A stretch of 64,000 bases of DNA from Nonomuraea wenchangensis. Its GTDB lineage: Bacteria; Actinomycetota; Actinomycetes; Streptosporangiales; Streptosporangiaceae. Each line of letters begins with the position of its first letter. Positions within the stretch are counted from its first letter, which is position 1. Positions 32,297 to 41,228 of the stretch are shown here, piece after piece. The position numbers and the translations under genes are program-made. The stretch spans positions 85,129-149,128 of the forward strand of contig NZ_FOHX01000012.1 in the NCBI RefSeq assembly GCF_900111685.1. The letters run 5' to 3'. Below the pieces are notes generated by a model. The model saw only the letters and a program-made list of their open reading frames with translations. It had not been told where the DNA came from and did no database searches.

Positions 32297-33612
32297 AAAA
32301 CTCATGGGTCGTTGCGGTGCTCGCGTTCGCGGTCGCCGTGGGGACCCTTCAGATGACCGTCGTCGTCCCCTTACTGCCGGGCCTCGAAGAGAAGCTCCAG
32401 GCCCCGTCCACCACTGTCTCGTGGACGCTCACTGCTGGGCTCTTGTCGGGAGCGGTCTCGATCCCGCTGCTCGCGCGCCTCGGCGACATGTACGGCCGAC
32501 GCACGACATCGCTGGTCGCGCTCGGCATGCTCGTCGCCGGTTCGATACTCAGCGCCGTGGCGGGCACGCTGCCCCTGCTCATCGTCGGCCGGGTGCTGCA
32601 GGGGACAGCCGCGCCGCTGCTTCCGTTGGCCATGGGCCTGGTCAGGCAGGTAGTGCCCGGCCACCGGCTGCCGAGCGCGATCGGAGTCCTCAGCGCCACC
32701 ATCGGGGTAGGCAGCGGGGGCGGCATGATCCTCGCCGGGGTGCTGGACGGGAACCACCGGGCGGTGTTCTGGGCGCTGGCCGGACTGGCCGTGCTGAGTT
32801 TCGTCCTGGTGGCGGTCGTGGTGCGGGAGGCGCCGGCGCGCGGTTCCGGACGGCCGGACCTGGCAGGGGCGGTGCTGGTCGCGGTGTGGCTCGTCTGCCT
32901 GCTGCTGGCCATCAGCAAGGGTGCGACCTGGGGCTGGATCTCGCCGCTGACGCTGGGCCTGTTCGTCGTGGCGGTGGCGGTGGCCGCGGTGTGGGTCGCG
33001 ACCGCCCGCCGTACCGCGTCGCCGCTGATCGAGATTCCCATGCTGCTGCACCGGGGGACGGTGGGGGCGACCGTGGCGTCGTTCCTGCTGGGGTTCGCGC
33101 TGTTCGCCACCATCACCACCGTGTCGGCGGTGGCCCAGGGCGCGCTCGGGGCCTCGGTGCTGCAGGTCGGGATCTACCTGCTGCCGACGACGGTGCTGAT
33201 GCTCGTGGTCTCCGTGCTCGCGGGTCCGCTGATGCGCCGTTTCACCGCGTCCGCGCTCGTGGCGGGCGGCTCGGTGCTGGTGACGGCCGCCACCCTGTGG
33301 CTGGCGGTGTCCAGATCCTCGGGCGTGGACCTGTACGGTGCCGCGACGCTACTGGGGCTGGGCATCGGACTCGGCTACGCGGCGCTCGGAACGATGGCCG
33401 TCGAGCACGTGGAGCCCGCCAAGACCGCGGCGGCCGGCGGGGTGAACGCACTGGTCAGGGTCGTGGGCAGCAGCGTAGCCGGGGCAGTGGGGGCGGCGGT
33501 GCTCTCCAGCGGGGGCGCCGGATGGACTTTCGGCGTCGCAGCCGGTGCTGCCCTGCTGGCGGCCCTGTTCTCCGCCTTCCACGGAAACCTCTCGCGAAAG
33601 GAACTGGCATGA
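32290..33612 (+). CDS. MFS efflux transporter (DHA2/EmrB-like)
   Basis: About 440 residues and 12-14 membrane helices. After the short VYKNS cytoplasmic start comes WVVAVLAFAVAVGTLQMTVV; motif A is LARLGDMYGRRTTSLVALGM; motif C-like VLSATIGVGSGGGMILAGVL. No start has a good ribosome site; GTG 32290 gives the right length before helix 1 and would be near-leaderless. It is divergent from the TetR gene and overlaps the hemerythrin-like gene downstream by ATGA. Exports a toxic compound sensed by TetR (family knowledge plus position). Confidence 0.88.
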   Translation: MYKNSWVVAVLAFAVAVGTLQMTVVVPLLPGLEEKLQAPSTTVSWTLTAGLLSGAVSIPLLARLGDMYGRRTTSLVALGMLVAGSILSAVAGTLPLLIVGRVLQGTAAPLLPLAMGLVRQVVPGHRLPSAIGVLSATIGVGSGGGMILAGVLDGNHRAVFWALAGLAVLSFVLVAVVVREAPARGSGRPDLAGAVLVAVWLVCLLLAISKGATWGWISPLTLGLFVVAVAVAAVWVATARRTASPLIEIPMLLHRGTVGATVASFLLGFALFATITTVSAVAQGALGASVLQVGIYLLPTTVLMLVVSVLAGPLMRRFTASALVAGGSVLVTAATLWLAVSRSSGVDLYGAATLLGLGIGLGYAALGTMAVEHVEPAKTAAAGGVNALVRVVGSSVAGAVGAAVLSSGGAGWTFGVAAGAALLAALFSAFHGNLSRKELA

Positions 33613-34028
33613 CGGACGAACGGCGAATCGTCGCGTGGGGCGACGAGCTGATCAAACTGCACGACGGCTTCCGCAGGGACCTGGCGGAGCTGCGGTCATC
33701 GCGGGCGGGTGCAGTGGACTTGCGTACACACTGCCTGACGTTCTGCGACGCCCTCCACGCCCACCACGAAGGCGAGGACAACGCGCTCTTCCCTCACCTC
33801 GGTAGCGAGCACCCCGAACTGGCTGAGACCTTGGCCCGGCTCCGCTCGGAGCACCAGGTGGTGGCCCGGCTCATGGAACGGATCAGGCAGCTTCTCGACC
33901 ACGACGGCACGGCGATCGGCGAGGAGTTGGACCGTCTCGCCACCGAACTGGAGGCCCACCTGGACTACGAGGAGAAGCAGTTGGTCCCGATCCTCAACAA
34001 GATGCTCACTCTCCCCGAGGAGGTCTAG
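33609..34028 (+). CDS. hemerythrin HHE-domain protein
   Basis: 139 residues. Metal-ligand pattern of HHE proteins: H in LIKLHDGFR, HAHHEGEDNALFPHL (H-HxxxE), SEHQVVARLM, and EAHLDYEEKQLVPIL (HxxxE). It should bind a di-iron centre and oxygen or NO. The ATG overlaps the stop of the MFS gene, so it belongs to the same operon under TetR control. A hemerythrin-like protein behind an efflux pump is a recurring actinobacterial arrangement, possibly for redox stress (inference). Confidence 0.88.
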   Translation: MTDERRIVAWGDELIKLHDGFRRDLAELRSSRAGAVDLRTHCLTFCDALHAHHEGEDNALFPHLGSEHPELAETLARLRSEHQVVARLMERIRQLLDHDGTAIGEELDRLATELEAHLDYEEKQLVPILNKMLTLPEEV

Positions 34029-34343
34029 GCTCGCCGGAGGACGTTGGGGATGAGGTGGCCGGTGACCGTCAGCTCATCTGAGCGTCGTACGGTTGTGAAC
34101 CATGACCTTCGCCGGCAACCCCTCCCGGCTACGTCTCCGTCAGGCATGGACGAGAAGGTGCTCTTGCTGGTCGACGAGAGCATGAAGGCCGCCCACTCAG
34201 GCTGACGATCGCGCCGCGCAATTCCATGACGCGAGCGGGACTGCCGAAGCTGACCACCATGGCCGGGTCACATCCTGATCGTCACGGTCTCCAGGCGCAG
34301 CGTACTCACGGGTTGAGGAGAAAGGGCAGACCTGCGTGGGCGG
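34029..34343. other. no intact gene seen
   Basis: No supported gene. A 19-codon frame at 34146-34205 (MDEKVLLLVDESMKAAHSG) is protein-like but too short and without a ribosome site; it may be a scrap. The rest shows no repeat or hairpin of note. Confidence 0.35.
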
Positions 34344-35401
34344 GTGCGGGGCCCGCCGGCCCTCGATGAGCTTGGCGAGCTCAAGCAGATGGCGAAGAAC
34401 AGCGGGGTGGAGCTGCTTGAAGCTGCTCGGGGGGTGCAGCCCCCGCCGCCGGACGACAGCCCGCTGCCCGAGGTCGCCGACCGGGTCCATCCCCTGCTCG
34501 AAACCTTTCACGACTCCGCCACCCGGCTCTGTCCCGCCAGGACTCCGTCGGGCGGGTGGTCGGCTTCCGCGTCCTGGCCGCCAACAGCCACTGCACGACG
34601 CCGGCCGGGCAGCGGTGCAACATGATCGGCAAACGGCTGACGTCCATCAGCCCGGGCCTCGGCACTTCCGGGCTGCTGGAGGACTACATCAGGGCGTACG
34701 AGAGCGGTGAGCCCTACCTCCGCCGCGCGATCGAGCATCTGGAGATCTCGGGCGAGCGGTTCTGGCCGGTCACGATGACCGTGCGCGCCGCCCGGGTGGT
34801 CGACGGCATGCTGCTGAGATGGTGCGTGCTCGACTAGGACCTCGCCACCTGGCAGGTGATCTGGACGCCCCAGATGTACGACAAGCTGGGCATCGACCCC
34901 GGCGAAAAGCCGATTGCCCTGGAGGACCTGCCGAACCTGACGGTGCCGGAGGACCTGGCCGCTGTCGAGGATCTGATCGACACGCTGCAGGAGTGCCGGG
35001 AGTCGGCCGAGACGGAGTTGAGGATCAGGCACCGGCACGGCATGCGACACCGCTGCGTGGTGGCCGAACCGCTGCTGGATTCCAAGGGCCTGCCGGTCAA
35101 GCCGCGTTTCCTCGTCCAGGACGTGACGCGTGGCCGGCGTAGGGAGCGGTCGATGGCCAGGGTTCAGGCCCAGGCGGTGCGGCAGGAGGAACGCGCGTTG
35201 GAGCAGCAGCGGGTCTCCGATCATCTCCAGGCCGTGATCCTGTCGGCCGAGGAGCTCGCCCGACTGGGCGGTGATTTCTTCAAGGCCCGGCGCCTCGGTG
35301 AGGACAAGGTGCTGCCGGCGGTCGGGGATGCCATGGGCCATGGCCTGGCCGCTGCCGGCCTCGTGCTTCAGCTGCGCGCGGGGCCGGCCGGGCCGGCCTA
35401 A
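34344..35401 (+). pseudogene. PAS-SpoIIE-type phosphatase gene with frameshift, amber stop and truncation
   Basis: Plus-strand sequence of one former regulator. Frame one begins at 34344 (LDELGELKQMAKNSGVELLE). Near 34520 the sense moves to another frame (SRQDSVGRVVGFRVLAANSH), which runs through a PAS-like region to WCVLD and an in-frame TAG at 34835-34837, then continues in the same frame DLATWQVIWTPQMYDKLGID to EERALEQQRVSDHLQAVILS. The end, GGDFFKARRLGEDKVLPAVG and DAMGHGLAAAGLVLQL, is the beginning of a PP2C/SpoIIE phosphatase (usually GGDWYDA...GDVMGHG), cut off at 35401. Three lesions make it certainly inactive. Confidence 0.75.
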
Positions 35402-35485
35402 ACCGGGCAACCGGCTCGTGACCTTCCTGAACTGCGTTTTCCGGCCCGGTAGATGGGACACCGAACCCGGTTCGCTGTTCCGCTC

Positions 35486-36170
35486 CTACTGGCCGGCCGA
35501 GCAGGCGCGGTACCAGTCGAGGGTGGCGGCGACGGCGGTGGCGTGCGGAGTCGCGGTGAACGGCCCGAACGTGGCGGTGAACTTCGAGGTGTCGCTCACG
35601 AACGGCCGGTCGCGCTGATACCACGTCTCGCCGAGGGCACGCACGGTCGGGTTGAACAGGCCGATCAGACGTTGCGTCGGACGGCCGAGCGCCGCCGTCC
35701 TGCTGGGCCGCCCCAGCGCGGCGATCACCAGATCGAGGAACTCCTGGCCCGTCACGGCCGGTGCCGCCGGCAGGTGCCAGGTCTGGCCGTCGGCGCGCGT
35801 GTCGCGGCCGAGCGTCACCAGGCCCCTGGCGATGTCGGGCAAATAGCCGAGCGTGTGGGGCTGGTCGAGCGCCCCGACCCAGCGGATGGGCTTGCCTGCC
35901 AGCGCCGCCGCGAACACCGTCGTGCCGGCGATGGTGTTGAGGCCGCCGGGACCGTAGTAGTCGGAGGCCCTGCCCAGGGCGACACGCAGCTCGCCGGATC
36001 GGTGGGCGGCCAGCAGGCCCTCGGCCATCTGCGCGCGTACCCGGCACCCTGGCGCACCGCGTCGGTCATCCGGGGAACTCCTCCACCCAGCGGTCATAGG
36101 CGGGCGCGGCACAGTGGTAGACGACCTCGGCTCCGGCGCAGGCCGCCTTGGCCCCCTCCGCGGTCGTGAT
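35486..36170 (-). pseudogene. NAD-dependent epimerase/dehydratase remnant with internal deletion
   Basis: Minus strand. The N-part GDITTAEGAKAACAGAEVVY plus HCAAPAYDRWVEEFPG ends in a stop near 36067. The C-part starts in another frame: AQMAEGLLAAHRSGELRVAL, GRASDYYGPGGLNTIAGTTV, and continues through GKPIRWVGALDQPHTLGYLP to the stop at 35486. About 40-60 residues that would contain the catalytic YxxxK and the first Rossmann strand (GxxGxxG) are missing. The remnant is an extended-SDR epimerase of the type with RASDYYGPG. Confidence 0.7.
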
Positions 36171-36471
36171 GTCGCCGCGAGCCCGCGGTGAACGTGGCAA
36201 AGCCGAGGACATAGGCGCCGACATTCCCCCATCGGGACAGCAACCGGCCAGTGAGCATCGTCGCGATCACCATGGCGACGAGATAGACCGTCATGTTCCA
36301 GGCAGAGAAGCTCGCACCGCCGAGGTCGGCCACCGCGGTCGGCAGCAGGCTCGCCGCCAGGTAGATGTTGATCGCGCCGACCAGCACTCCGCCGGCCAGC
36401 ACGATCGCCGCGCCGAGATACTCCCGGCCCAGCAGCTCCCGCCACGCAGGCGGGTCGGAGGGCGGACTCAC
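36171..36471 (-). pseudogene. MFS transporter N-terminal remnant joined to epimerase scrap
   Basis: GTG 36471 starts PPAWRELLGREYLGAAIVLA, GGVLVGAINIYLAASLLPTA and LVAMVIATMLTGRLLSRWGN, the first three helices of an MFS (EmrB-type) transporter. After AYVLGFATFTAGS the frame runs straight into the epimerase remnant (GDITTAEGAK) in another frame, marking a deletion joint at about 36175. About 350 residues are lost. Confidence 0.7.
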
Positions 36472-36761
36472 CGGTGCACCATCCGGGTGCCGGCAGTCGA
36501 GGGACCGCTGATGCACCCGAGGTGCCGCCGGGTCACCGCCCTGTACCTCTTCGGGCCCGCCGCCCCTGGCCGAGGAACGCGCTGCGCCACGGCCGGTCCG
36601 CAGCGCCGCAGCCGGATGAATGTGTCGATTGGCGAAGGTGCCCTGTCTCGTCAACGTGAAGTACGTCTGACAACCCAAGATGACCGCGGCGTTCTCGTCC
36701 TTGACCGCGACACCGTCGGCGCGCAACTGATCGACCGCGGCTGCTCAGAGGCGCGTGCTAG

Positions 36762-36798
36762 ATTGGCCGTATGACCAATTTGGCCGACCGACCAAATT
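36762..36798. promoter_or_regulatory. two overlapping TetR operator candidates over the tetR start
   Basis: ATTGG-n8-CCAAT (36762-36779) and AATTTGG-n8-CCAAATT (36777-36798) overlap, the second lying inside the first nine codons. The ATG at 36771 sits inside the first site. Such a placement suggests a leaderless, autorepressed gene. Confidence 0.65.
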
Positions 36799-37376
36799 CG
36801 TCCCGAGGAGACCGGCGGCGTGCGCAACTGGTGGAGACCGGGGTAGCGCTGCTGCGCGAACACGGCTGGCCCGGCGTCACCACGCGGGCCGTGGCCGAGC
36901 GGGCGGGCACCAACCCCGGCCTGATCCACTACCACTTCGGCGGGTTGCCCGGGTTGCACGCGGCGATCTTCCGCCGGGCCACCGACCTCATCGTCAACCC
37001 GCTCGTCACCGAGCTGCTGAGCGCCGGCGACGAGCGGGCGGCGCTGGCCGTGGTGCGCGCTCTGCTGCCCGCCACGACAGGCGACGAGCCGACGACCCGG
37101 CTGGCCGCGGAGCTGATCGCCGGAGCCACCCGCGATCCCGCCCTGGGCGCTGTGCTGCGCGACGAACTGCGCCGGGCGCGCACCCAACTCGCCGAGCGGC
37201 TGGAGCGGCTGCATCCCCGCTGGCCGCCGGGCCGGTCGGCCGGCGTCGCCACCCTGGTCGTCGCCGCGCTCGACGGGCTGATGCTCCACTACATGATCGA
37301 CGGGGAGCTTCCCGTGGACGAGGTGCTGTCGGCCGTGGAGTGCCTCATGCCCGAGCGGCCCGGGGCCGGGTCATGA
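36771..37376 (+). CDS. TetR-family regulator
   Basis: 201 residues. HTH: RRAQLVETGVALLREHGWPG, VTTRAVAERAGTNPGLIHYH and FGGLPGLHAA. The C-terminal ligand domain is Ala/Arg-rich. No ribosome site; the ATG lies within a pair of inverted repeats (36762-36798), consistent with a leaderless autoregulated mRNA. The F420-type oxidoreductase gene follows 149 bases downstream in the same direction and is a likely target. Confidence 0.9.
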   Translation: MTNLADRPNSSRGDRRRAQLVETGVALLREHGWPGVTTRAVAERAGTNPGLIHYHFGGLPGLHAAIFRRATDLIVNPLVTELLSAGDERAALAVVRALLPATTGDEPTTRLAAELIAGATRDPALGAVLRDELRRARTQLAERLERLHPRWPPGRSAGVATLVVAALDGLMLHYMIDGELPVDEVLSAVECLMPERPGAGS

Positions 37377-37525
37377 GGGTGTTCATCCGCGGCGCCGAGG
37401 CATGGAGCCCGTCGGCTGCCGGTCGTCGCTCTCACGCGCCCGGCATTCGCACCGGTCCTGCGCCGGCGGTTCTGCGCGGGCGGCGTCCCGCCGCAACACA
37501 CCACCGCAAAAGGGAAAGGCTGACC

Positions 37526-38005
37526 ATGGAGATCATCAAGAGGCCCGATCCGCCGTCCGGACTGCGTCGCAAGCTCTGGCGTCTGCCCATCCTGCTGTAT
37601 CGGATCGGGCTCGGCCCGCTGCTCGGCCGCCGGGTCATGCTGCTCACCCACACCGGGCGCGTATCCGGGCTGCGCCGTCAGGCCGTCATCGAGGTCGTCC
37701 AGCACGAAGGACACGTCTACGTGGCGGCCTCCGGCTTCGGCCCGCGCGCCGACTGGTACCGCAACGTCATGGCCACCCCACAGGTGACCATCCAGGTGGG
37801 CGGGCGCACCTTCCGCGCGACCGCCGCTCCCATCGAGACCGAGCGGGGAGCGGAGATCATGGGCACGTACGCGCCCCGCCACCCCGCCGCCGCCCGCCGG
37901 CTCTGCAAGATCATGGGCTTCGCCGTGGACGGCAGCATCGAGGACTACCGCGAGGTGGGGCGGCACATCCCGTTCGTGAGTTTCATCCCCATGAGGTCCG
38001 CCTGA
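37526..38005 (+). CDS. deazaflavin (F420)-dependent nitroreductase-family protein
   Basis: 159 residues of the DDN family (split beta-barrel). Signature segments are LLGRRVMLLTHTGRVSGLRR (T-H-x-GRxSG-x-R), YVAASGFGPRADWYRNVMAT (W-Y-x-N) and VQVGGRTFRATA-type strand (here IQVGGRTFRATA). These match F420-binding proteins such as Ddn. GGGAAAGG precedes ATG 37526. It may reduce quinones or nitro compounds with F420H2; the upstream TetR gene may control it. Confidence 0.9.
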   Translation: MEIIKRPDPPSGLRRKLWRLPILLYRIGLGPLLGRRVMLLTHTGRVSGLRRQAVIEVVQHEGHVYVAASGFGPRADWYRNVMATPQVTIQVGGRTFRATAAPIETERGAEIMGTYAPRHPAAARRLCKIMGFAVDGSIEDYREVGRHIPFVSFIPMRSA

Positions 38006-38118
38006 TCAGGCCGCATCACATTACCCCCGGTCGAACAGGTCGAGCGCTCGCGAGCGCTGGAGTCGTTCACGTACGGCTTGGGCGATGTCCGGCCGCCTTC
38101 ACCTGCGGGGCACATGGC

Positions 38119-38149
38119 TGGACTCTCCCACACGGGGAGACCCCATGCT
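38119..38149 (+). promoter_or_regulatory. MerR-type promoter with 19-base spacer
   Basis: TGGACT (-35, 38119-38124), 19-base spacer holding TCTCCC-acac-GGGGAGA, and CATGCT (-10, 38144-38149). An over-long spacer with a central palindrome is the hallmark of MerR-activated promoters. Transcription would start at about 38156, the A of the start codon, so the mRNA should be leaderless. Confidence 0.75.
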
Positions 38150-38155
38150 GGGGGC

Positions 38156-38929
38156 ATGGACGAGGAGCTGTTGCCGATCGGGCAGTTCGCCAGGCTCGGC
38201 CGGCTGAGTATCAAGCAGCTGCGGCACTACGCCGAGCTCGGACTGCTGGTGCCCGCGTACGTGGACGAGCACACCGGGTACCGCTACTACCGGCACGAGC
38301 AGGCGCGCGATGCGCTGTCGATCGGGCTGCTGCGCTCGCTCGACGTCCCGCTCGCCGTCATCGCGCAGGTGCTTTCCGACACGCCCGGCGTCCTGGAAGG
38401 AGTGCACGAGCGGCTGGAAGTTGAGCTGGCCAAGCGCCGATCGACGCTGGCCGCGCTGGAGCGCGTCATGACGGAGGGACTGCCGTCCACTCCCGTCACT
38501 GTGGCCACAGAACCAGCGCGGCGCGTGGCGGTGGCCACAGTGACGGCGGCGGACCCGGAAGGCGTCGGCCGGGCCACCTCGGCTGCCATCGCCAGGCTGC
38601 GGGCGGCGTCGTCGGCCGCCGCTCCCGAGCTCATCGGCCTGTTCCCGCTCGACCTCGGCGAGCCCGTCGCCGTCTCCGTCGCTCTGGTCAGCGAGGAGCC
38701 GGTAGCGGGAACCGAGCTCAACGTTCTGCCAGGCGGCCGGTTCGCCGGCGCGACTCACGTCGGCCCGTACGGCCAGATCGGGCTGACCGCACATGCGCTG
38801 CTGTCCTGGTGCGCCGAGCGGCGCTGCCCCGTCCGCGGTCCGATCCGCGAGGTGTACGTGTCGGACCCGGCAACCACCCCGCCCGATCGGCTGATCACCC
38901 ACCTGATGATTCCTTTGGAGGAGCTATGA
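38156..38929 (+). CDS. MerR-family regulator with GyrI-like effector domain
   Basis: 257 residues. MerR HTH at the start: LPIGQFARLGRLSIKQLRHY, AELGLLVPAYVDEHTGYRYY; dimerisation helix ~80-115; then a GyrI-like/BmrR-type ligand domain ~120-257 (VATVTAADPEG, ending VYVSDPATTPPDRLITHLMIP). The promoter at 38119-38149 has the MerR 19-base spacer, so the protein probably activates its own operon when bound to a drug-like ligand. The stop overlaps the next gene, also of GyrI type. Confidence 0.92.
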   Translation: MDEELLPIGQFARLGRLSIKQLRHYAELGLLVPAYVDEHTGYRYYRHEQARDALSIGLLRSLDVPLAVIAQVLSDTPGVLEGVHERLEVELAKRRSTLAALERVMTEGLPSTPVTVATEPARRVAVATVTAADPEGVGRATSAAIARLRAASSAAAPELIGLFPLDLGEPVAVSVALVSEEPVAGTELNVLPGGRFAGATHVGPYGQIGLTAHALLSWCAERRCPVRGPIREVYVSDPATTPPDRLITHLMIPLEEL

Positions 38930-39447
38930 CGCCGCGACTGGTTCACTGCGACCCCGTCACCTGCCTCAACGTCACCGGCCTGGGCGAGCCCGGCGGCGCC
39001 GAGCACGTCTCGGCCATCGGCGCCCTGTACGCCGTGGCCTCCGTCATGGGCGGCCCGGCCGGCCCCCTGGAGGGCCGCTGGTGGGTGGAGGACACCACCC
39101 TGCCTCCGCTTGAAGTGCCTCGCGACCAGTGGCGCTGGCACCTGCTGCTGCCACTGCCCGAGGCACCCGAACCCGGGATCGTCGAGACGGCGCGTGAGCA
39201 GGCCCGCGCGTCCGGCGCCGCCGTCGACCGCGTCCAGGTGGTCACCTTCACCGAGGGCGAGTGCGTGGAGCTGCTCCACGAGGGGCCCTACAGCGAAGAG
39301 CAGGCGTCGCTCGACGTGATGGAGGCGTTCATGACCGAGCACGGCCTGGCACCCAACGGCCTGCACCACGAGATCTACCTGACCGATTTCACCGACCCCG
39401 AGCCCAAGACGATGCTCAGGCAGCCGGTGGCACGCACCACCGGGTGA
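38926..39447 (+). CDS. GyrI-like small-molecule-binding domain protein
   Basis: 173 residues, a stand-alone GyrI-like domain: LVHCDPVTCLNVTGLGEPGG, WHLLLPLPEAPEPGIVETAR, then VELLHEGPYSEEQASLDVME and GLHHEIYLTDFTDPEPKTML. The LHEGPY..E and HEIYLTDFT segments are typical of the SAV1822/CapZ-like GyrI proteins; Glu and Trp/Tyr positions may hydrolyse or bind cyclic compounds. ATG overlaps the MerR stop (ATGA). It forms a sensor/sequestration pair with the MerR regulator. Confidence 0.9.
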   Translation: MTPRLVHCDPVTCLNVTGLGEPGGAEHVSAIGALYAVASVMGGPAGPLEGRWWVEDTTLPPLEVPRDQWRWHLLLPLPEAPEPGIVETAREQARASGAAVDRVQVVTFTEGECVELLHEGPYSEEQASLDVMEAFMTEHGLAPNGLHHEIYLTDFTDPEPKTMLRQPVARTTG

Positions 39448-39689
39448 TCAGCCCGCTGCCGTCACCGAGAGCGGGTGAGCCGCCAGAGATCCGGGCGTCG
39501 CCCCCTCACGGATCACCTACTCCCGGGTCGGACGGCATCACCAGTATGGCCAGGTCCGCTGTCCGGTCGATCCCTCTCGCTACTGGTGCGGCAAGCTTGC
39601 TGCTTTGGCCTGCAGACGCTTGCGCACCACGGTGCCGGGCCAGGTGCTCGTGGCCTGCGGCACGACTCCGTCAGCGGCCATGACGAGCG

Positions 39690-39920
39690 GGTACTGGCAT
39701 CAGCGTGATCTGCCCGGGATTCGTGGAGACGCCCATGCTTGAGGGGATCCGCGAGCACGTCCTCGCGCACGGCCTCGCCATCGCCGACCCGGACGAAGTC
39801 GCCGCGGCCGTACAGACCATCGTCCGGAACGGCGCGACCGGCGAAGCCTGGACCGTCCAGGCAGGCCAACCCCCCACACCGGTGAGGTTCCCGACGATCG
39901 AGCTCAGCCGAGGCGCGTGA
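39690..39920 (+). pseudogene. SDR C-terminal remnant
   Basis: SVICPGFVETPMLEGIREHV, LAHGLAIADPDEVAAAVQTI and VRNGATGEAWTVQAGQPPTP form the end of a classical SDR (the PGFVxTPM loop after the active site and the final strand). The cofactor and catalytic parts are missing; upstream (39448-39690) nothing is recognised. Confidence 0.65.
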
Positions 39921-40204
39921 GGCCATGCCCATGCAGGCCCTGTGGCCACGGGTCACCTGAATCGAGGATGGTGTCCGCACACTCCACAGCGCATTCGCAG
40001 AGCGGGGACACGGATCCGTCGCCTCTCACAGTGTGTGGTCCCCGGATCGGGTGAGGCATTGAGACAGCGGTAGAGGTCCGGCGTGTCGTGGCTGGTCACT
40101 CCGGCCATGAGGTCGGTCGGCCCGGCGGTTGCCGCCACCACGTCGGACTCGGGGTCCTCGGCCAGAGCGGCGCCGACGGCGAAGGGCCGATGGGCGGCGG
40201 GAGG
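39921..40204. other. intergenic, no feature recognised
   Basis: Between the SDR remnant and the convergent TIM-barrel gene no reading frame, RNA or clear hairpin is supported. Confidence 0.35.
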
Positions 40205-41218
40205 TCAGGCCCCTCCACCGTAGAGCCGAGCAACTTCGTGGAAGGCTGCTTTCGGTTCCCAGCGATACGATCCCGCCGCGTCGTCCTGGATGACTTTGAC
40301 GATGCCGTAGCCCGCCATGTCGAGATCATGCCGGGGATCGGCGGAGTGTGGATGGTGCGGCTCGATGAACTCGAACACGTACGCGCCCTGCACGTTCTCC
40401 TTCTCGTAGATTCCGAGCAGTTCGGCGATCAGCTCGGCCTGGACTCGCTCGTTCCTGACCCACGAGCCGTCGATGACTGGCGCTGGTCCGCCGCGATCGA
40501 TGATCGCGTGGCTGGAAGGGCCCTTTTCCGCGGCGCCGTCGTAGCCGCCGCAGCCGAACTCGACGATGACCACAGGCTTGCCGTACCGGTGGAATCGACG
40601 CAGGTTCTTGACGTATCCAGAACGGTTGTACGGCATGCGGTAGTAGTCCAGGCCCACGACGTCGAACGGCGTCCAGTCCACCCTCTCCCACAATCCCGCG
40701 CCGTAGGTGATCCGGCCCCCGAAAGCGGACCTGGCGACTGCGGCCGCCTTCCCCAGGAGGCGGTTCAGCTTCCTGTTGAACCATGGGAACAGCGGCCAGT
40801 ACAGCGGGGAGGCCAGCTTGGCGCTTCTGTCCTCGTGGGAGGCGCCGGGCATGATGCCCGCGGAGAAGACGGTGAGCTCACAACCTACGTTGAGGTCGAT
40901 CGCCTCATGCTCCTTCCTGAGGAGTTCGGCGGCTTCAGCCGTTCGCGCCAAATGGTCCAGCGTCTCCTGCGGACCGGCGTCGATCAGCCGGGGTTGCAGC
41001 CATACGTGCAGCCCGTGTTCCAGCGCGACTGTTGCGGTCTGAACGAGCCGGTCGAGGTCGGTGCCGTAGATGCCGACGGAATTGGCGTGCAGTCGCTCGC
41101 GGATGGCCCGGATCTCCTGACGCATCAGATCGGGCCGCCACTCTCCCCGGGACAGGACGCCACCGGGAAGATAGTTCGTACCCACGTCGTAGTTGACGCC
41201 TTTGTGGGTCAGGCCCAT
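40205..41218 (-). CDS. glycosidase-like TIM-barrel protein (commonly named 'abortive infection protein')
   Basis: 337 residues beginning MGLTHKGVNYDVGTNYLPG. Strands and acids of a clan-A-like glycosidase barrel are visible: SVGIYGTDLDRLVQTATVAL, VWLQPRLIDAGPQET, LNVGCELTVFSAGI (possible acid/base Glu in GCE), FDVVGLDYYRMPYN, and VVIVEFGCGGYDGAA (possible nucleophile Glu in VEFG). Actinobacterial homologues are often labelled 'abortive infection protein' without experimental support that I know of. ATG 41218 is chosen over one 27 bases upstream. The gene follows its TetR neighbour by 10 bases and is probably controlled by the twin operators at 41822 and 41860. Confidence 0.8.
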   Translation of the reverse strand: MGLTHKGVNYDVGTNYLPGGVLSRGEWRPDLMRQEIRAIRERLHANSVGIYGTDLDRLVQTATVALEHGLHVWLQPRLIDAGPQETLDHLARTAEAAELLRKEHEAIDLNVGCELTVFSAGIMPGASHEDRSAKLASPLYWPLFPWFNRKLNRLLGKAAAVARSAFGGRITYGAGLWERVDWTPFDVVGLDYYRMPYNRSGYVKNLRRFHRYGKPVVIVEFGCGGYDGAAEKGPSSHAIIDRGGPAPVIDGSWVRNERVQAELIAELLGIYEKENVQGAYVFEFIEPHHPHSADPRHDLDMAGYGIVKVIQDDAAGSYRWEPKAAFHEVARLYGGGA

Positions 41219-41228
41219 GAGAAGGTTC

